Position numbers and translations under genes: made by a program. From Pseudomonas sp. DG56-2 (lineage in GTDB: Bacteria; Pseudomonadota; Gammaproteobacteria; Pseudomonadales; Pseudomonadaceae): a stretch of 64,000 bases of DNA. Below the pieces are notes generated by a model. The model was not told the DNA's origin, did no database searches, and was given only the letters and a program-made list of their open reading frames with translations. The stretch is taken from NCBI RefSeq assembly GCF_004803755.1, contig NZ_CP032311.1, positions 2,372,501 through 2,436,500 of the forward strand. Reading direction: 5' to 3'. How positions within the stretch are numbered: position 1 is the stretch's first letter; every line of letters starts with the position of its first letter. This document shows positions 44,934 to 53,931 of the stretch, piece after piece.

Positions 44934-45497
44934 ATGAGCTCGCGTGCGAGAAATACGTTCTGTTTGCCTTTTTTTCTGCTGCTTGCAGCGTTTTCTTCTA
45001 ATGCTGACGCTGGCCAGTTTGTTATCGACATGCATACCGATGAAGGTCGAAAACTGGCGAAAACCATGGGGACCGATAGATACCGCTATGCGTTGTTTAA
45101 CGAGTTCAGCAAGGACAAGCCTTATAGCGCCATTGCGCTTAGCAATTCGGAGGGTTTCAAGGGCGAGACGGTGGTCTACAACGCGGTTGTCAATGCCACT
45201 GACCAGGGGGCGCAAATGATCTTCACGCAGTTTGCCGATTGCGGAAAGTTGCAAACCAACGAGAGCTTTATCGAGGTTAGTGACCAACCGATCAAGGTGC
45301 TGTATGAGTGCCGTGAGGACAAGCCAGGCACTAAAGTTTCGATCTTTCTGCCATTCTCCGATGCAGCCCAGAAATTCATCTACGACGCCTTCGCGCAAGG
45401 CGTTCCGGTGAAAGTCCGAATGGGCGCGCACCCCGTGGTATTCCCGGCGGACGGCTTTTTGGACGCATGGAGCGTGAGAAACAAGAAGGTGCTTTGA
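44934..45497 (+). CDS. Exported hypothetical protein
   Basis: This protein of about 187 residues starts at ATG 44934 with AAGGA eight bases upstream. A signal peptide is clear (LPFFLLLAAFSSNADA, cut near residue 26). The mature part is mostly beta-strand-like with two cysteines (FADCGKL, LYECRED) that could form a disulfide. I recognise no family. It follows the transpeptidase genes on the same strand after 141 bases. Confidence 0.75.
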   Translation: MSSRARNTFCLPFFLLLAAFSSNADAGQFVIDMHTDEGRKLAKTMGTDRYRYALFNEFSKDKPYSAIALSNSEGFKGETVVYNAVVNATDQGAQMIFTQFADCGKLQTNESFIEVSDQPIKVLYECREDKPGTKVSIFLPFSDAAQKFIYDAFAQGVPVKVRMGAHPVVFPADGFLDAWSVRNKKVL

Positions 45498-45562
45498 CTG
45501 GATCGCTCAGGAAGGCACTGCGCGGGGGGCGTGCGGCAAACCAAGGGAGGGGTGGTTTAAGG

Positions 45563-45583
45563 CCGCCACGCCCTCCGTGGCGG
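45563..45583. other. Perfect hairpin between convergent genes
   Basis: CCGCCACG and CGTGGCGG are separated by five bases. There is no T tract, but the position between two converging stops (45497 and 45603) suggests a transcription-end or mRNA-stabilising structure. Confidence 0.45.
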
Positions 45584-45602
45584 ATGATGGTGCAACCTAG
45601 GT

Positions 45603-45938
45603 TTACTTCATCGTGATTGCCCACGTGATAAAGCCCGCAATTCCTGTGGTGCAGGTCAGTGCGGTGAGAAACAGGCCGTCGATCAATTTTTCCAACACGT
45701 GATTTCGGTTCAACTTTCGGGTGCGTAGGGCCCAGTACGACAACAGTGTTGTGATCAAGTACAAAATGGCATTGATCGCAAGAAAGTCATCGCCCAGGGA
45801 GTCCTCACTTCTCAATGTGCTGACCACTTGAAAAATACCGATAACCGTAATGCAGACGCCCACCATCGCAGCGGAGGCGGTAAAAATATGAACACAAACG
45901 TCTTCATTCAGGCTGACAGGAGACTTTGTTTCACTCAT
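45603..45938 (-). CDS. Small three-span inner-membrane protein
   Basis: This 111-residue protein starts at ATG 45936-45938, eight bases after GAGGG. Three membrane segments are visible: about 22-40 (AAMVGVCITVIGIFQVV), 54-70 (INAILYLITTLLSYWAL) and 88-109 (LFLTALTCTTGIAGFITWAI), with a charged loop RTRKLNRNHVLEK between the last two. No function is known to me. It is divergent from the acetyltransferase gene at 46130. Confidence 0.75.
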   Translation of the reverse strand: MSETKSPVSLNEDVCVHIFTASAAMVGVCITVIGIFQVVSTLRSEDSLGDDFLAINAILYLITTLLSYWALRTRKLNRNHVLEKLIDGLFLTALTCTTGIAGFITWAITMK

Positions 45939-46129
45939 GGCATTTTCCCTCGCAAGGGTTAATAACCGGATCGGTATACGGACAACCGCGCAACATTGTG
46001 CAGTGTAGAACAGGCATGGGGCACGCAAAAACTGGGCCCCTGTCCAAACAGTATCTCTGTTCCCAGAAAGAAAACGGGACTGAAGCGAGATATTTCTATT
46101 ATGTTGTTCGTATTTCAATCGAGATCACC

Positions 46130-46624
46130 ATGACAACTCCCATCTTCCGAAATGCGACGGCACAAGATACCGATCGCTGCTTCCAGATCGAGACCGCGGC
46201 TTACGAAGGCGATGAGGCGGCGACGAGGGAAAAAATCGCAATTCGAATCGAGCAATACCCCCAAGGCTTCCAGGTCATGGAGCTTGGCGGCCAAGTCATT
46301 GGTTTCATCAACTGTGGTTGCGCTCACAAGGTCGTGATGTCCGACGAAGCTTTCAAGGAATTGATTGGGCACGATAGCGAGGCACCCAACGTGGTCATCA
46401 TGTCGGTTGTGATAGACCCGGCTTACCAAGGTAAAGGCTACGCGTCATTAATGATGCGCACCTTTATTCAAAGTATGCGGGCCAAGGGCAAACGATCCAT
46501 CCATTTGATGTGCAAGGAGCGTCACGTGGCGCTTTACACGCGTATGGGATACCAGTATGTGCAGCCTTCGACTTCCGATCACGGGGGTATGTCGTGGCAT
46601 GAAATGGTGATGGACATTCAATGA
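46130..46624 (+). CDS. GNAT N-acetyltransferase (AANAT-like)
   Basis: This 164-residue enzyme has the GNAT fold. The acetyl-CoA loop is VVIDPAYQGKGYASLMMRTF (Q-x-x-G-x-G/A, about 102-121) and the C-terminal strand is HVALYTRMGYQYV. The order with an N-terminal ETAAYEGDEAATREKI segment resembles arylalkylamine acetyltransferase-like proteins of bacteria. The substrate is probably a small amine. It is followed after 91 bases by a second, unrelated acetyltransferase. Confidence 0.85.
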   Translation: MTTPIFRNATAQDTDRCFQIETAAYEGDEAATREKIAIRIEQYPQGFQVMELGGQVIGFINCGCAHKVVMSDEAFKELIGHDSEAPNVVIMSVVIDPAYQGKGYASLMMRTFIQSMRAKGKRSIHLMCKERHVALYTRMGYQYVQPSTSDHGGMSWHEMVMDIQ

Positions 46625-46715
46625 TTTCAAGGAGGCAGTTCCAGGCCTCAGTGGCATTTGCAGCCGAAGCGGCAGGCCACAAAACCTTTACGCCACGTGC
46701 ACAGGAATGAATGCT

Positions 46716-47273
46716 ATGGATTGCCTTCCAACGTTGCTCACCGATCGCCTGATTCTCACGCCCTTGCAACTAGACGATGCAGCTGAAATACAGGAGCTGT
46801 TTGCGCAATGGGAGGTTGTTCGTTATCTCGATAGTCGTGTGCCTTGGCCGTATCCGGATAACGGAGCGCTCGTGTATGTGCGTGATGTTGCCCTGCCAGC
46901 GATGGCTGCGGGCCGTGAGTGGCATTGGATGATCCGTACCAGAAGCCAACCCGGGCGTTGTATTGGAAGTATCAGTCTGTATGAGCAGTCTGGGAACAAC
47001 AGAGGCTTCTGGCTTGCACCACAGTGGTGGGGCAATGGCTACATGCGGGAGGCGTGCAAGATCATTAACGCTTACTGGTTCGAAACACTGTCGCGTCCGC
47101 TTATGCAGGTGCCCAAGGCCGTCGCCAACATCGCCTCACGAAAAGTATCGGAGCACGAGGGAATGCGCATGGTAGGGGGGCGAGAGGGTCATTTTGTCTC
47201 TGGGCCCATGCAGGTGGAAATATGGGAAATCACACGAAATGAATGGCTCGAACGGGCTCATAACGGCCTTTAG
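46716..47273 (+). CDS. GNAT N-acetyltransferase (RimJ/RimL type)
   Basis: This protein of about 185 residues starts at ATG 46716 with AGGA eight bases upstream; ATG 46707 would touch that site. The N-terminal LLTDRLILTPLQLDDAAEIQ is typical of the RimJ/RimL branch, with IGSISLYEQSGNNRGFWLAP and WWGNGYMREACKIINAYWF as the acetyl-CoA region. Such enzymes acetylate N-termini of proteins, amino acids or drugs. Substrate unknown. Confidence 0.85.
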   Translation: MDCLPTLLTDRLILTPLQLDDAAEIQELFAQWEVVRYLDSRVPWPYPDNGALVYVRDVALPAMAAGREWHWMIRTRSQPGRCIGSISLYEQSGNNRGFWLAPQWWGNGYMREACKIINAYWFETLSRPLMQVPKAVANIASRKVSEHEGMRMVGGREGHFVSGPMQVEIWEITRNEWLERAHNGL

Positions 47274-47412
47274 CCAGTAGACAATGGGGGCGGCGTCTCG
47301 TACCGTGTAGAGCGCAAGCTTGGTGTCAGTCTTTTCTTACGCCTCGACTGCCAGCGATTAGTAAACACCTGAAGAGTGGAACTCATAAGCGGGCCGCAAG
47401 GAAGCAAATGAC

Positions 47413-48465
47413 ATGCAAGCAATGCATTCAAAAAGCCCTTATAAAGTCGACGCTCGTCCCGGGTTTTGGCAACTTTCAATGCGCTGCTGCTTATTGGCGG
47501 GGAGCGTTGATGTCGCGTTTTTCTTTATTTTTCTTACACTTGACTCCCCCATTCTGGCCTGGATAAACGTGATCAGCGTGGCCATGTATGTGAGCGCCTA
47601 TCGTGCGCTCATCCAGCGGCGCAACCGGCTTGGCTTTGTGTTGATTCAAACGGAAGTGCTGGTGCATGCAGGGCTGGGAACGGTGCTGATTGGTTGGGAC
47701 AGTGGCTTTCATTATTATTTGCTGATGTTCATTCCCGCACTGTTCGTCAGCACGCGCGCCCGCATCGCATGGATCCTCGCTGGATGTTTGTGGATCTACT
47801 ACGCAGGGCTGCATGTGCTTATGTGGTATGTGCAGCCTCTGCAACCCATCCCCTCAAACGCCTTGTTGGGTGTGAATATTTTCAACCTGACCGTGGTGTT
47901 CTTCATGTTCAGCTATCTTGCGCTGTTTTATGTGATCACGGTAACCCGTGCGCACACAGAACTGTCGCGAATGGCAACGACAGACTCGTTGACCGGCCTG
48001 CTCAATCGCCGGCAGATCATTGCCCTGACCGAGAAGGTACTGGCACGCCACCATAGGCATCCCACAGACCTCACCTTGATGTTGATGGATATAGATCACT
48101 TCAAGCAGATCAATGATGAGCACGGACATGATGTTGGTGATCGGGTGCTCATCGCGGTAAGCCAACACTTGCAAAACGCAATGCGCGAACAGGACTTTAT
48201 TGGTCGCTGGGGCGGTGAAGAATTTCTTGGGGTGCTGCCGGACACCGATTTTGGGCAGGCGGCGCAAAGCGCTGAGCGCCTGCGCCTGGCAATCCAGGCG
48301 CTGGAGATTGACAGCCACGGCAAGAAAATCTCCGTGACTCTGTCCATCGGCATCACCCAATACCGTGCAGACGAGGCGTTGAGCAATACCATCGCACGGG
48401 CCGATCACGCGCTTTACAAAGGCAAGTCATCGGGGCGCAACAGGGTAGAAGCCATTCATGTTTGA
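47413..48465 (+). CDS. Membrane diguanylate cyclase with product-inhibition site
   Basis: The 350-residue protein has about six membrane segments in its first 180 residues and a C-terminal GGDEF domain. The active site is RWGGEEFLGVLP; exactly five residues before it is RxxD (REQD), the allosteric c-di-GMP inhibition site. It begins with TTDSLTGLLNRRQI, the domain entry motif. It should synthesise c-di-GMP in response to a membrane signal. It lies next to a second cyclase gene on the same strand, 38 bases apart. Confidence 0.92.
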   Translation: MQAMHSKSPYKVDARPGFWQLSMRCCLLAGSVDVAFFFIFLTLDSPILAWINVISVAMYVSAYRALIQRRNRLGFVLIQTEVLVHAGLGTVLIGWDSGFHYYLLMFIPALFVSTRARIAWILAGCLWIYYAGLHVLMWYVQPLQPIPSNALLGVNIFNLTVVFFMFSYLALFYVITVTRAHTELSRMATTDSLTGLLNRRQIIALTEKVLARHHRHPTDLTLMLMDIDHFKQINDEHGHDVGDRVLIAVSQHLQNAMREQDFIGRWGGEEFLGVLPDTDFGQAAQSAERLRLAIQALEIDSHGKKISVTLSIGITQYRADEALSNTIARADHALYKGKSSGRNRVEAIHV

Positions 48466-48503
48466 GCGCCCACTTACTGATATGGACCTGAGGGCTATTG
48501 TGT

Positions 48504-49469
48504 ATGTCCGATATGAGCGAGTTTGTGAATGACAGTGAGGTGTACAAAACCTTACTGGAGTCGACCAAGGCGATTCCTTGGAAGATAGATTGGGCCTCGA
48601 TGAAATTCGCCTATATCGGCCCTCAAATCGAGGCGTTGCTGGGCTGGAGTCCTGAAAGTTGGGTGAGCGTCGAAGACTGGGCTATGCGCATGCATCCAGA
48701 AGATCGCGAATATGTGGTGAATTTCTGCGTGACACAATCCCAGGCTGGCGTTGACCATGAGGCGGACTACCGAGCGCTGACCAAGGACAATGGCTATGTG
48801 TGGATTCGCGACGTGGTGCACGTGGTGCGCAATGACAAGGGTGAGGTCGAAGCACTGATCGGTTTCATGTTCGACATCAGCGAACGCAAGAAGACCGAGG
48901 ACCAATTGCTGAACTTGCAGAAAGAGCTAGAGGTACTTTCGTTCAAGGACGGGTTGACGAACATTGCCAACCGCCGCCGCTTCGATAGCTGTTTCGAATT
49001 GGAGTGGGGGCGGGCGCGCCGCGAGCGCCAGCCACTGTCTCTGCTGTTGTTGGACGTCGATTTTTTCAAGCAGTACAACGATTTGTACGGACATATTCAA
49101 GGCGACAAATGTTTGATAGCGATTGCCCAGACGCTGAGTTTGGCATTGGACGGCCCTCGCGATTTGGTGGCTCGCTTTGGCGGCGAAGAGTTTATCGTGC
49201 TGCTGCCCGAAGCCGATGCCGAGGTGGCGCGTAAAGTGGCTGACCGCTGCCAGCGGTTGATTCAGAAGCAGTCCATCGTGCATGCGCTATCGCCACATGG
49301 CCACCGCGTCACTGTCAGCATAGGCGCGGGCTCGGTCGTGCCAGGAGAGCGGGAAAAGCCTACAGACTTCATCAAAGCCGTAGACCAGCAGCTTTATGCC
49401 GCTAAAAACAATGGACGGCACCGCATTGAATATGTGGAATTGGAGGGGTTGGCGGGTCTGCAGTTGTAA
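48504..49469 (+). CDS. PAS-GGDEF diguanylate cyclase without inhibition site
   Basis: This 321-residue soluble protein starts at ATG 48504, nine bases after GAGGG. A PAS/PAC domain occupies about residues 10-130 (YIGPQIEALLGWSPESWVSV; VWIRDVVHVVRNDKGE; IGFMFDISERKK). The GGDEF domain has active site RFGGEEFIVLLP. The four residues at the inhibition-site position are GPRD, so the Arg of RxxD is missing and product inhibition is probably lost. It follows the membrane cyclase gene, and the two may share a transcript. Confidence 0.92.
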   Translation: MSDMSEFVNDSEVYKTLLESTKAIPWKIDWASMKFAYIGPQIEALLGWSPESWVSVEDWAMRMHPEDREYVVNFCVTQSQAGVDHEADYRALTKDNGYVWIRDVVHVVRNDKGEVEALIGFMFDISERKKTEDQLLNLQKELEVLSFKDGLTNIANRRRFDSCFELEWGRARRERQPLSLLLLDVDFFKQYNDLYGHIQGDKCLIAIAQTLSLALDGPRDLVARFGGEEFIVLLPEADAEVARKVADRCQRLIQKQSIVHALSPHGHRVTVSIGAGSVVPGEREKPTDFIKAVDQQLYAAKNNGRHRIEYVELEGLAGLQL

Positions 49470-49545
49470 TATGAGATTAAGTTATAACGTTATTGTGCAC
49501 TGATTGTAATAAAGTTAAATTTAAAAATATGCGTTGGATTGATTC

Positions 49546-50178
49546 ATGAAAAGTATTTTGATTGCAGTTGTCTTGTTTGGTTCTGCGCTTTCCTTGAAGG
49601 TTTCCGCGAACGCATTGGAAGTCGAGCATACGCTAATTGAGCAGCGCTGGTATGCTTTCAGTGAAGTGGTAGAAAAGCGAAATAAATATGAGCGGGTAGA
49701 TCTTTCCCGCGGGTACATCGAATATTACTTCGAGGGTGATAAGTACGACCGAAAATACCCAGAAGAGAACGTGTCGTCGCGTGCAAAGTTTTATGCTAAT
49801 CATGGGGCCGTTGGAACCTATGCGGCTGCTGATTATGAGACTGCATTAGACAAGGCGTGCGTAGATGTTGTCTCTGGCTCTCTAGAATCATTTAGAGGTA
49901 GCTACGAAAACTCCAAAAGATCTGACAGGCAACAATATAAGCGTATGGTTGTGGGTATAAGATCTTTAACGTATAAAGGCCCTGAATATAATTTCAAGAG
50001 CCCTTCGTCTTGGTCGCCCGTAGCGTTACCCAAGGACAAAAGAAGCCTTCTGTGTGAGATTTATGAAGTCAAGAGTGAAGCGAGCGATGTGAAATACATT
50101 GTTTATGCGGCTTCAGTAGCAACCGCTATGTTTGACGAGATTAATACGGCGCCACTGCCCGATAAAAAGCTCAAGTAA
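49546..50178 (+). CDS. Exported hypothetical protein of AT-rich composition
   Basis: This 210-residue protein has a signal peptide (MKSILIAVVLFGSALSLKVSA, cut near NALEV). The mature part is polar and lysine-rich with two cysteines (DKACVDV, SLLCEIY). I recognise no family. It and its leader (49484-49545) are clearly more AT-rich than the cyclase genes before and mesX after it, with AT-ending codons common, which points to acquisition by transfer. The end overlaps a converging gene remnant by eight bases. Confidence 0.7.
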   Translation: MKSILIAVVLFGSALSLKVSANALEVEHTLIEQRWYAFSEVVEKRNKYERVDLSRGYIEYYFEGDKYDRKYPEENVSSRAKFYANHGAVGTYAAADYETALDKACVDVVSGSLESFRGSYENSKRSDRQQYKRMVVGIRSLTYKGPEYNFKSPSSWSPVALPKDKRSLLCEIYEVKSEASDVKYIVYAASVATAMFDEINTAPLPDKKLK

Positions 50179-50398
50179 TAAATGTTTTTTGCGCTGCTGC
50201 TGCGGCAATCATTGCTGTGGCATTAGCTGAATCAACCCTGAGGCTGTGAGCTGCATAGTGGAAGCCTTTCTGGCGATAGCCCTTGGCGCTGATCCTTCCT
50301 TCGATCATGAACGCGTCTAATGTTCCGTTGAAATCAATTCGTTTTTGTTCATGCAGGTACACCCCATAAAATACGGGCTGCTCTTCACGATAGGTAAC
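50171..50398 (-). pseudogene. Possible remnant of a small-protein gene
   Basis: The minus strand is open for 75 codons after a TAG at 50399-50401. It reads as a coherent globular end (VFYGVYLHEQKRIDFNG; MIEGRISAKGYRQKGF) and then an alanine-rich tail. There is a GTG at 50360-50362 but no good ribosome-binding site, so it may be the 3' part of a lost gene or chance coding. It fills most of the 315-base space before mesX; I see no riboswitch there. Confidence 0.35.
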
Positions 50399-50493
50399 CT
50401 AAAGGCTGCCACGGGAGAAAACAGAACGTTGGCCACATCTGAAATGCAACCTGCTCATTCAGATCTGGCACGAAGAATAGGGTGGCGCACACG

Positions 50494-51477
50494 ATGAACA
50501 AGGAATTCACCTTCTCTATCAAGAGCATCTGCTTTGATGAGAACTACGCTCCCTCGGACAATACCCGAATCACGACTAACTTTGCCAATTTGGCCAGAGG
50601 GGCGAGCCGTGAAAATAATCTGCGCAATACGCTGAAGATGATAGACAACCGCTTCAATGCTCTGGCGCACTGGGACAACCCCAAAGGTGATCGTTACACG
50701 GTCGAGCTGGACATCATTTCCGCTGAAATGAAAATCGATGCGCAAAGCCGAGGCCATGCTATCCCTCTGATCGAAGTGTTGAAGACAACGGTTGTTGATC
50801 GAAAAACCGGGGAGCGTATCAACGGCATCGTTGGTAATAATTTCTCTTCCTACGTACGAGACTATGATTTCAGTGTGCGGTTGATGGAGCACAACAAGAA
50901 CCAGGCCGGGTTCAGCACGCCAGACGACTTTGGCGAGTTGCACGGGAAGCTATTCAAGTGCTTTGTCAACTCAAGTGCCTACAAGGCGCACTTTAACAAA
51001 CCGCCTGTTATCTGCCTGAGCGTTTCGAGCGCCAGAACTTACCATCGAACCGAGAATCAGCATCCTGTGTTGGGCTTTGAGTACCAGCAGGACGCGTACT
51101 CGCTGACGGATGAGTATTTCAAGAAGATGGGTTTGAAGGTTCGCTATTTCATGCCGCCGAACAGCGCTGCGCCGCTGGCCTTTTATTTTTCAGGCGATCT
51201 GCTGGGTGACTACACCAACCTAGAGCTGATTGGCACCATCAGCACGATGGATACCTTCCAGAAAATCTACCGGCCGGAGATCTATAACGCTAACTCGGCG
51301 GCTGGAAAAGTCTATCAGCCGAGCTTAAAGAACCAGGACTACTCGTTGACGCTAATCGTGTATGACCGAGAGGAGCGTAGTCGGCTGGCTACAGAGCAAG
51401 GAAAGTTTGCGGAAGAACAATTTATTAAGCCCTATCAAGCCGCACTTGAGCAGTGGTCTGTTAGCTGCGCTCATTGA
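50494..51477 (+). CDS. mesX: MesX, DUF1852 partner of core methionine synthase
   Basis: This protein of about 327 residues starts at ATG 50494 with AGGGTGG about 10 bases upstream. The text FSIKSICFDENYAPSDNTRI, NNLRNTLKMIDNRFNALAHW and GFSTPDDFGELHGKLFKCF is that of DUF1852. This family is known to be needed, with oxygen, for the MesD-type methionine synthase encoded next door; its biochemical role is not established and it may produce or deliver the methyl donor. The two genes are 26 bases apart in one operon. Confidence 0.9.
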   Translation: MNKEFTFSIKSICFDENYAPSDNTRITTNFANLARGASRENNLRNTLKMIDNRFNALAHWDNPKGDRYTVELDIISAEMKIDAQSRGHAIPLIEVLKTTVVDRKTGERINGIVGNNFSSYVRDYDFSVRLMEHNKNQAGFSTPDDFGELHGKLFKCFVNSSAYKAHFNKPPVICLSVSSARTYHRTENQHPVLGFEYQQDAYSLTDEYFKKMGLKVRYFMPPNSAAPLAFYFSGDLLGDYTNLELIGTISTMDTFQKIYRPEIYNANSAAGKVYQPSLKNQDYSLTLIVYDREERSRLATEQGKFAEEQFIKPYQAALEQWSVSCAH

Positions 51478-51503
51478 TTAATTGAAAGCTAAGGTCATCC
51501 TTC

Positions 51504-52538
51504 ATGAAGAAACTGTTGCCCACTTCTACCGCTGGCAGCTTGCCCAAGCCGTCCTGGCTTGCTCAACCTGAGACCCTTTGGTCACCTTGGAAATTACAAG
51601 GTGATGAGCTGGTTGAGGGCAAGCAAGATGCGCTGCGCCTGTCGCTGCATGAACAACAGCTGGCCGGAATCGATATCGTCAGCGATGGCGAGCAGACTCG
51701 TCAGCATTTCGTAACGACCTTTATCGAGCACCTGGACGGCGTTGATTTCGAAAAACGTGAGACGGTAAGGATTCGTGATCGTTACGATGCGAGCGTGCCG
51801 ACTGTCGTGGGTGCCGTCGCTCGGAAAAAGTCGGTCTTCGTTGAAGACGCCAAATTTTTGCGTCAGCAAACCGGGCAACCTATCAAGTGGGCCTTGCCAG
51901 GGCCAATGACGATGATCGATACCCTTTACGATGCGCATTACAAGAGCCGTGAAAAACTGGCCTGGGAGTTTGCCAAGATTCTCAACCAGGAAGCCAAAGA
52001 GCTGGAGGCTGCCGGTGTCGACATCATTCAGTTCGATGAGCCTGCATTTAACGTGTTTTTCGATGAGGTCAATGACTGGGGTGTTGCCACGCTGGAAAGA
52101 GCGATTGAAGGGCTTAAATGCGAAACTGCTGTGCATATCTGTTACGGCTATGGCATCAAAGCCAATACCGACTGGAAGAAGTCGCTGGGCTCGGAGTGGC
52201 GGCAGTATGAAGAAGCCTTTCCCAAGCTGCAAAAATCCAACATCGACATCGTCTCGCTGGAGTGTCACAACTCCCATGTTCCCATGGATCTGATCGAACT
52301 CATTCGAGGTAAGAAGGTGATGGTCGGTGCCATTGACGTGGCCAACCATGCCATCGAAACGCCCGAAGAAGTCGCCAATACCCTGCGAAAAGCACTTCAG
52401 TTCGTGGACGCCGACAAGCTCTACCCATGCACCAACTGCGGTATGGCGCCTCTGCCTCGTCGAGTCGCCAGCGGCAAGCTGAACGCCTTGAGTGCCGGCG
52501 CAGAGATCATTCGCAAAGAGCTTGTGATCGGGTGCTGA
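51504..52538 (+). CDS. mesD: Core methionine synthase MesD (MetE-like, no folate domain)
   Basis: At 344 residues this is the C-terminal catalytic half of MetE only. It begins LLPTSTAGSLPKP. Zinc and homocysteine ligands are visible: His in HICYGYG, Glu in SLECHNSH, Cys in PCTNCGMAP; DEPAF corresponds to the MetE active-site segment. The absence of the N-terminal folate-binding half and the neighbouring DUF1852 gene identify the MesD family, which makes methionine from homocysteine without methyl-folate or cobalamin but needs MesX and oxygen. Confidence 0.9.
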   Translation: MKKLLPTSTAGSLPKPSWLAQPETLWSPWKLQGDELVEGKQDALRLSLHEQQLAGIDIVSDGEQTRQHFVTTFIEHLDGVDFEKRETVRIRDRYDASVPTVVGAVARKKSVFVEDAKFLRQQTGQPIKWALPGPMTMIDTLYDAHYKSREKLAWEFAKILNQEAKELEAAGVDIIQFDEPAFNVFFDEVNDWGVATLERAIEGLKCETAVHICYGYGIKANTDWKKSLGSEWRQYEEAFPKLQKSNIDIVSLECHNSHVPMDLIELIRGKKVMVGAIDVANHAIETPEEVANTLRKALQFVDADKLYPCTNCGMAPLPRRVASGKLNALSAGAEIIRKELVIGC

Positions 52539-52756
52539 GCCGCTTCCACAATTTAAGATGGCTGCAGGCAGCCAGATTGAATATTGGGCGGCCTCCAGCC
52601 TTCGTTCATACGACCCAGGCTGTGTGAAAACGCAGCAAATACATCGAAGACTGAGAGTCACGCGGGTTGTCTGTGGAATGTGGGTAAGCATCATTTTTTT
52701 GCTGACGCGGATTGTTATGCTGCCAGGCACACCCGCATCAACAAGGACGTTTCATA

Positions 52757-53206
52757 ATGACCACAACCCTGCGCCTGGCTTCACCCAGCGATATCGAGTT
52801 GCTGTTTGACATTCGTACCAGCGTGATGCAGAACCATTTATCCCGTGTCCAATTGCACGAGATGGGCATTACTGCAGATGCACTCAGCGAGGCTATGCAC
52901 AAAGCACCCTGCGCCTGGATTGCCGAATGGCAGCAGCAGGCTGCGGGTTTCGTCATGGTTGATCACGACGAAGGAGAGTTGTTCGCGCTGTTTGTGCGCC
53001 CGCAGCATGAAGGCAAGGGCATCGGCCAGCTATTGCTACAGCAGGCCGAAGCAGTGCTGTTCCAGCGACATGAAGTGATTCACCTGATCACCGATGGCGA
53101 TGAAGCGATACGTGCGAATGGCTTTTATCGGCGATTCGGATGGACTGTGACCGGGGCTGTCGACGCCCGGGATGTGCGCTTTGAAAAGCGCCGCGCACGG
53201 AGTTGA
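52757..53206 (+). CDS. GNAT N-acetyltransferase
   Basis: This 149-residue enzyme has AAGGA (52743-) before its ATG. The acetyl-CoA loop is FVRPQHEGKGIGQLLLQQAE (HEGKGIG) with the strand ELFALFV before it, and the last strand NGFYRRFGWTVTG. Substrate unknown. It is followed 158 bases later by an isochorismatase-like gene on the same strand. Confidence 0.87.
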   Translation: MTTTLRLASPSDIELLFDIRTSVMQNHLSRVQLHEMGITADALSEAMHKAPCAWIAEWQQQAAGFVMVDHDEGELFALFVRPQHEGKGIGQLLLQQAEAVLFQRHEVIHLITDGDEAIRANGFYRRFGWTVTGAVDARDVRFEKRRARS

Positions 53207-53364
53207 CCGCAATGGACATACCCTCTCGCTTCAAATTGCACGAAACCCGCCATTGCTGACACTGTTTGTATGGCGAGAGTTTTGCGAACGGCTAGAACCG
53301 CCAGCGATGAACAGGGCTTTTTTGTGCCCTTGTGTCGCTGGCTCAAACGCAAGGAGATGCCCCC

Positions 53365-53883
53365 ATGTACGCCCTGTTGATACTCGATGTTCAAGTCGGG
53401 CTTGTTCACGGCCCGGAAAAACCATGGCGCTGCGACGCGTTGCTGGAAACAGTGAATGCCCTGATGGACAAGGCACGCAGCGCTGGCGCTTCGATATTTA
53501 TCGCGCGCCACGTCGGGCCCGTTGGATCGCCCATCGAACCAGGCAGCCCGTTGACCAGGGTTGCGCAGGAGTTGAAGCTTCTGGGTGGCGAGGTGGTATT
53601 CGAAAAACGGCGGCTCAACGCCTTCGAAAAAACCGACCTGGCGGAGAATTTGCGCAATTGCGGGGCTACCGGTGTGGTAATCACTGGCATGAAGACTCAA
53701 TACTGCATCGACAGTACCTGCAGGGCTGCCCGTGATCTGGGCTTCGATGCAGTCCTTGTCGCCGATGGTCATACCTGTTCGGACACGCCAGTGATGAACG
53801 CTGAGAACATCATCGCGCATCACAATGCAACGCTTGACGGGCCGTTCTGCCAGCTCGTCAAGGCTGCGCAATGGCGCTTCTAG
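53365..53883 (+). CDS. Isochorismatase-family cysteine hydrolase
   Basis: This 172-residue protein starts at ATG 53365 after AAGGAG. The catalytic triad of the family is visible as Asp in LILDVQVG (residue 8), Lys in FEKRRLNAF and Cys in TQYCIDST. Members hydrolyse small amides or carbamates (nicotinamide, N-carbamoylsarcosine, biuret). The siderophore-type isochorismatase is larger and this one has no siderophore genes nearby. Substrate unknown. Confidence 0.88.
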   Translation: MYALLILDVQVGLVHGPEKPWRCDALLETVNALMDKARSAGASIFIARHVGPVGSPIEPGSPLTRVAQELKLLGGEVVFEKRRLNAFEKTDLAENLRNCGATGVVITGMKTQYCIDSTCRAARDLGFDAVLVADGHTCSDTPVMNAENIIAHHNATLDGPFCQLVKAAQWRF

Positions 53884-53931
53884 CAGGGCCCGAAACGACG
53901 GGAATGCGCATGGCTTGCGGTAAGCAAAACA

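Noticed and set aside
53365..53883. Isochorismatase for catechol siderophore synthesis
   Set aside because: It is shorter than EntB-type enzymes, lacks an aryl carrier domain, and no siderophore synthesis genes are near.
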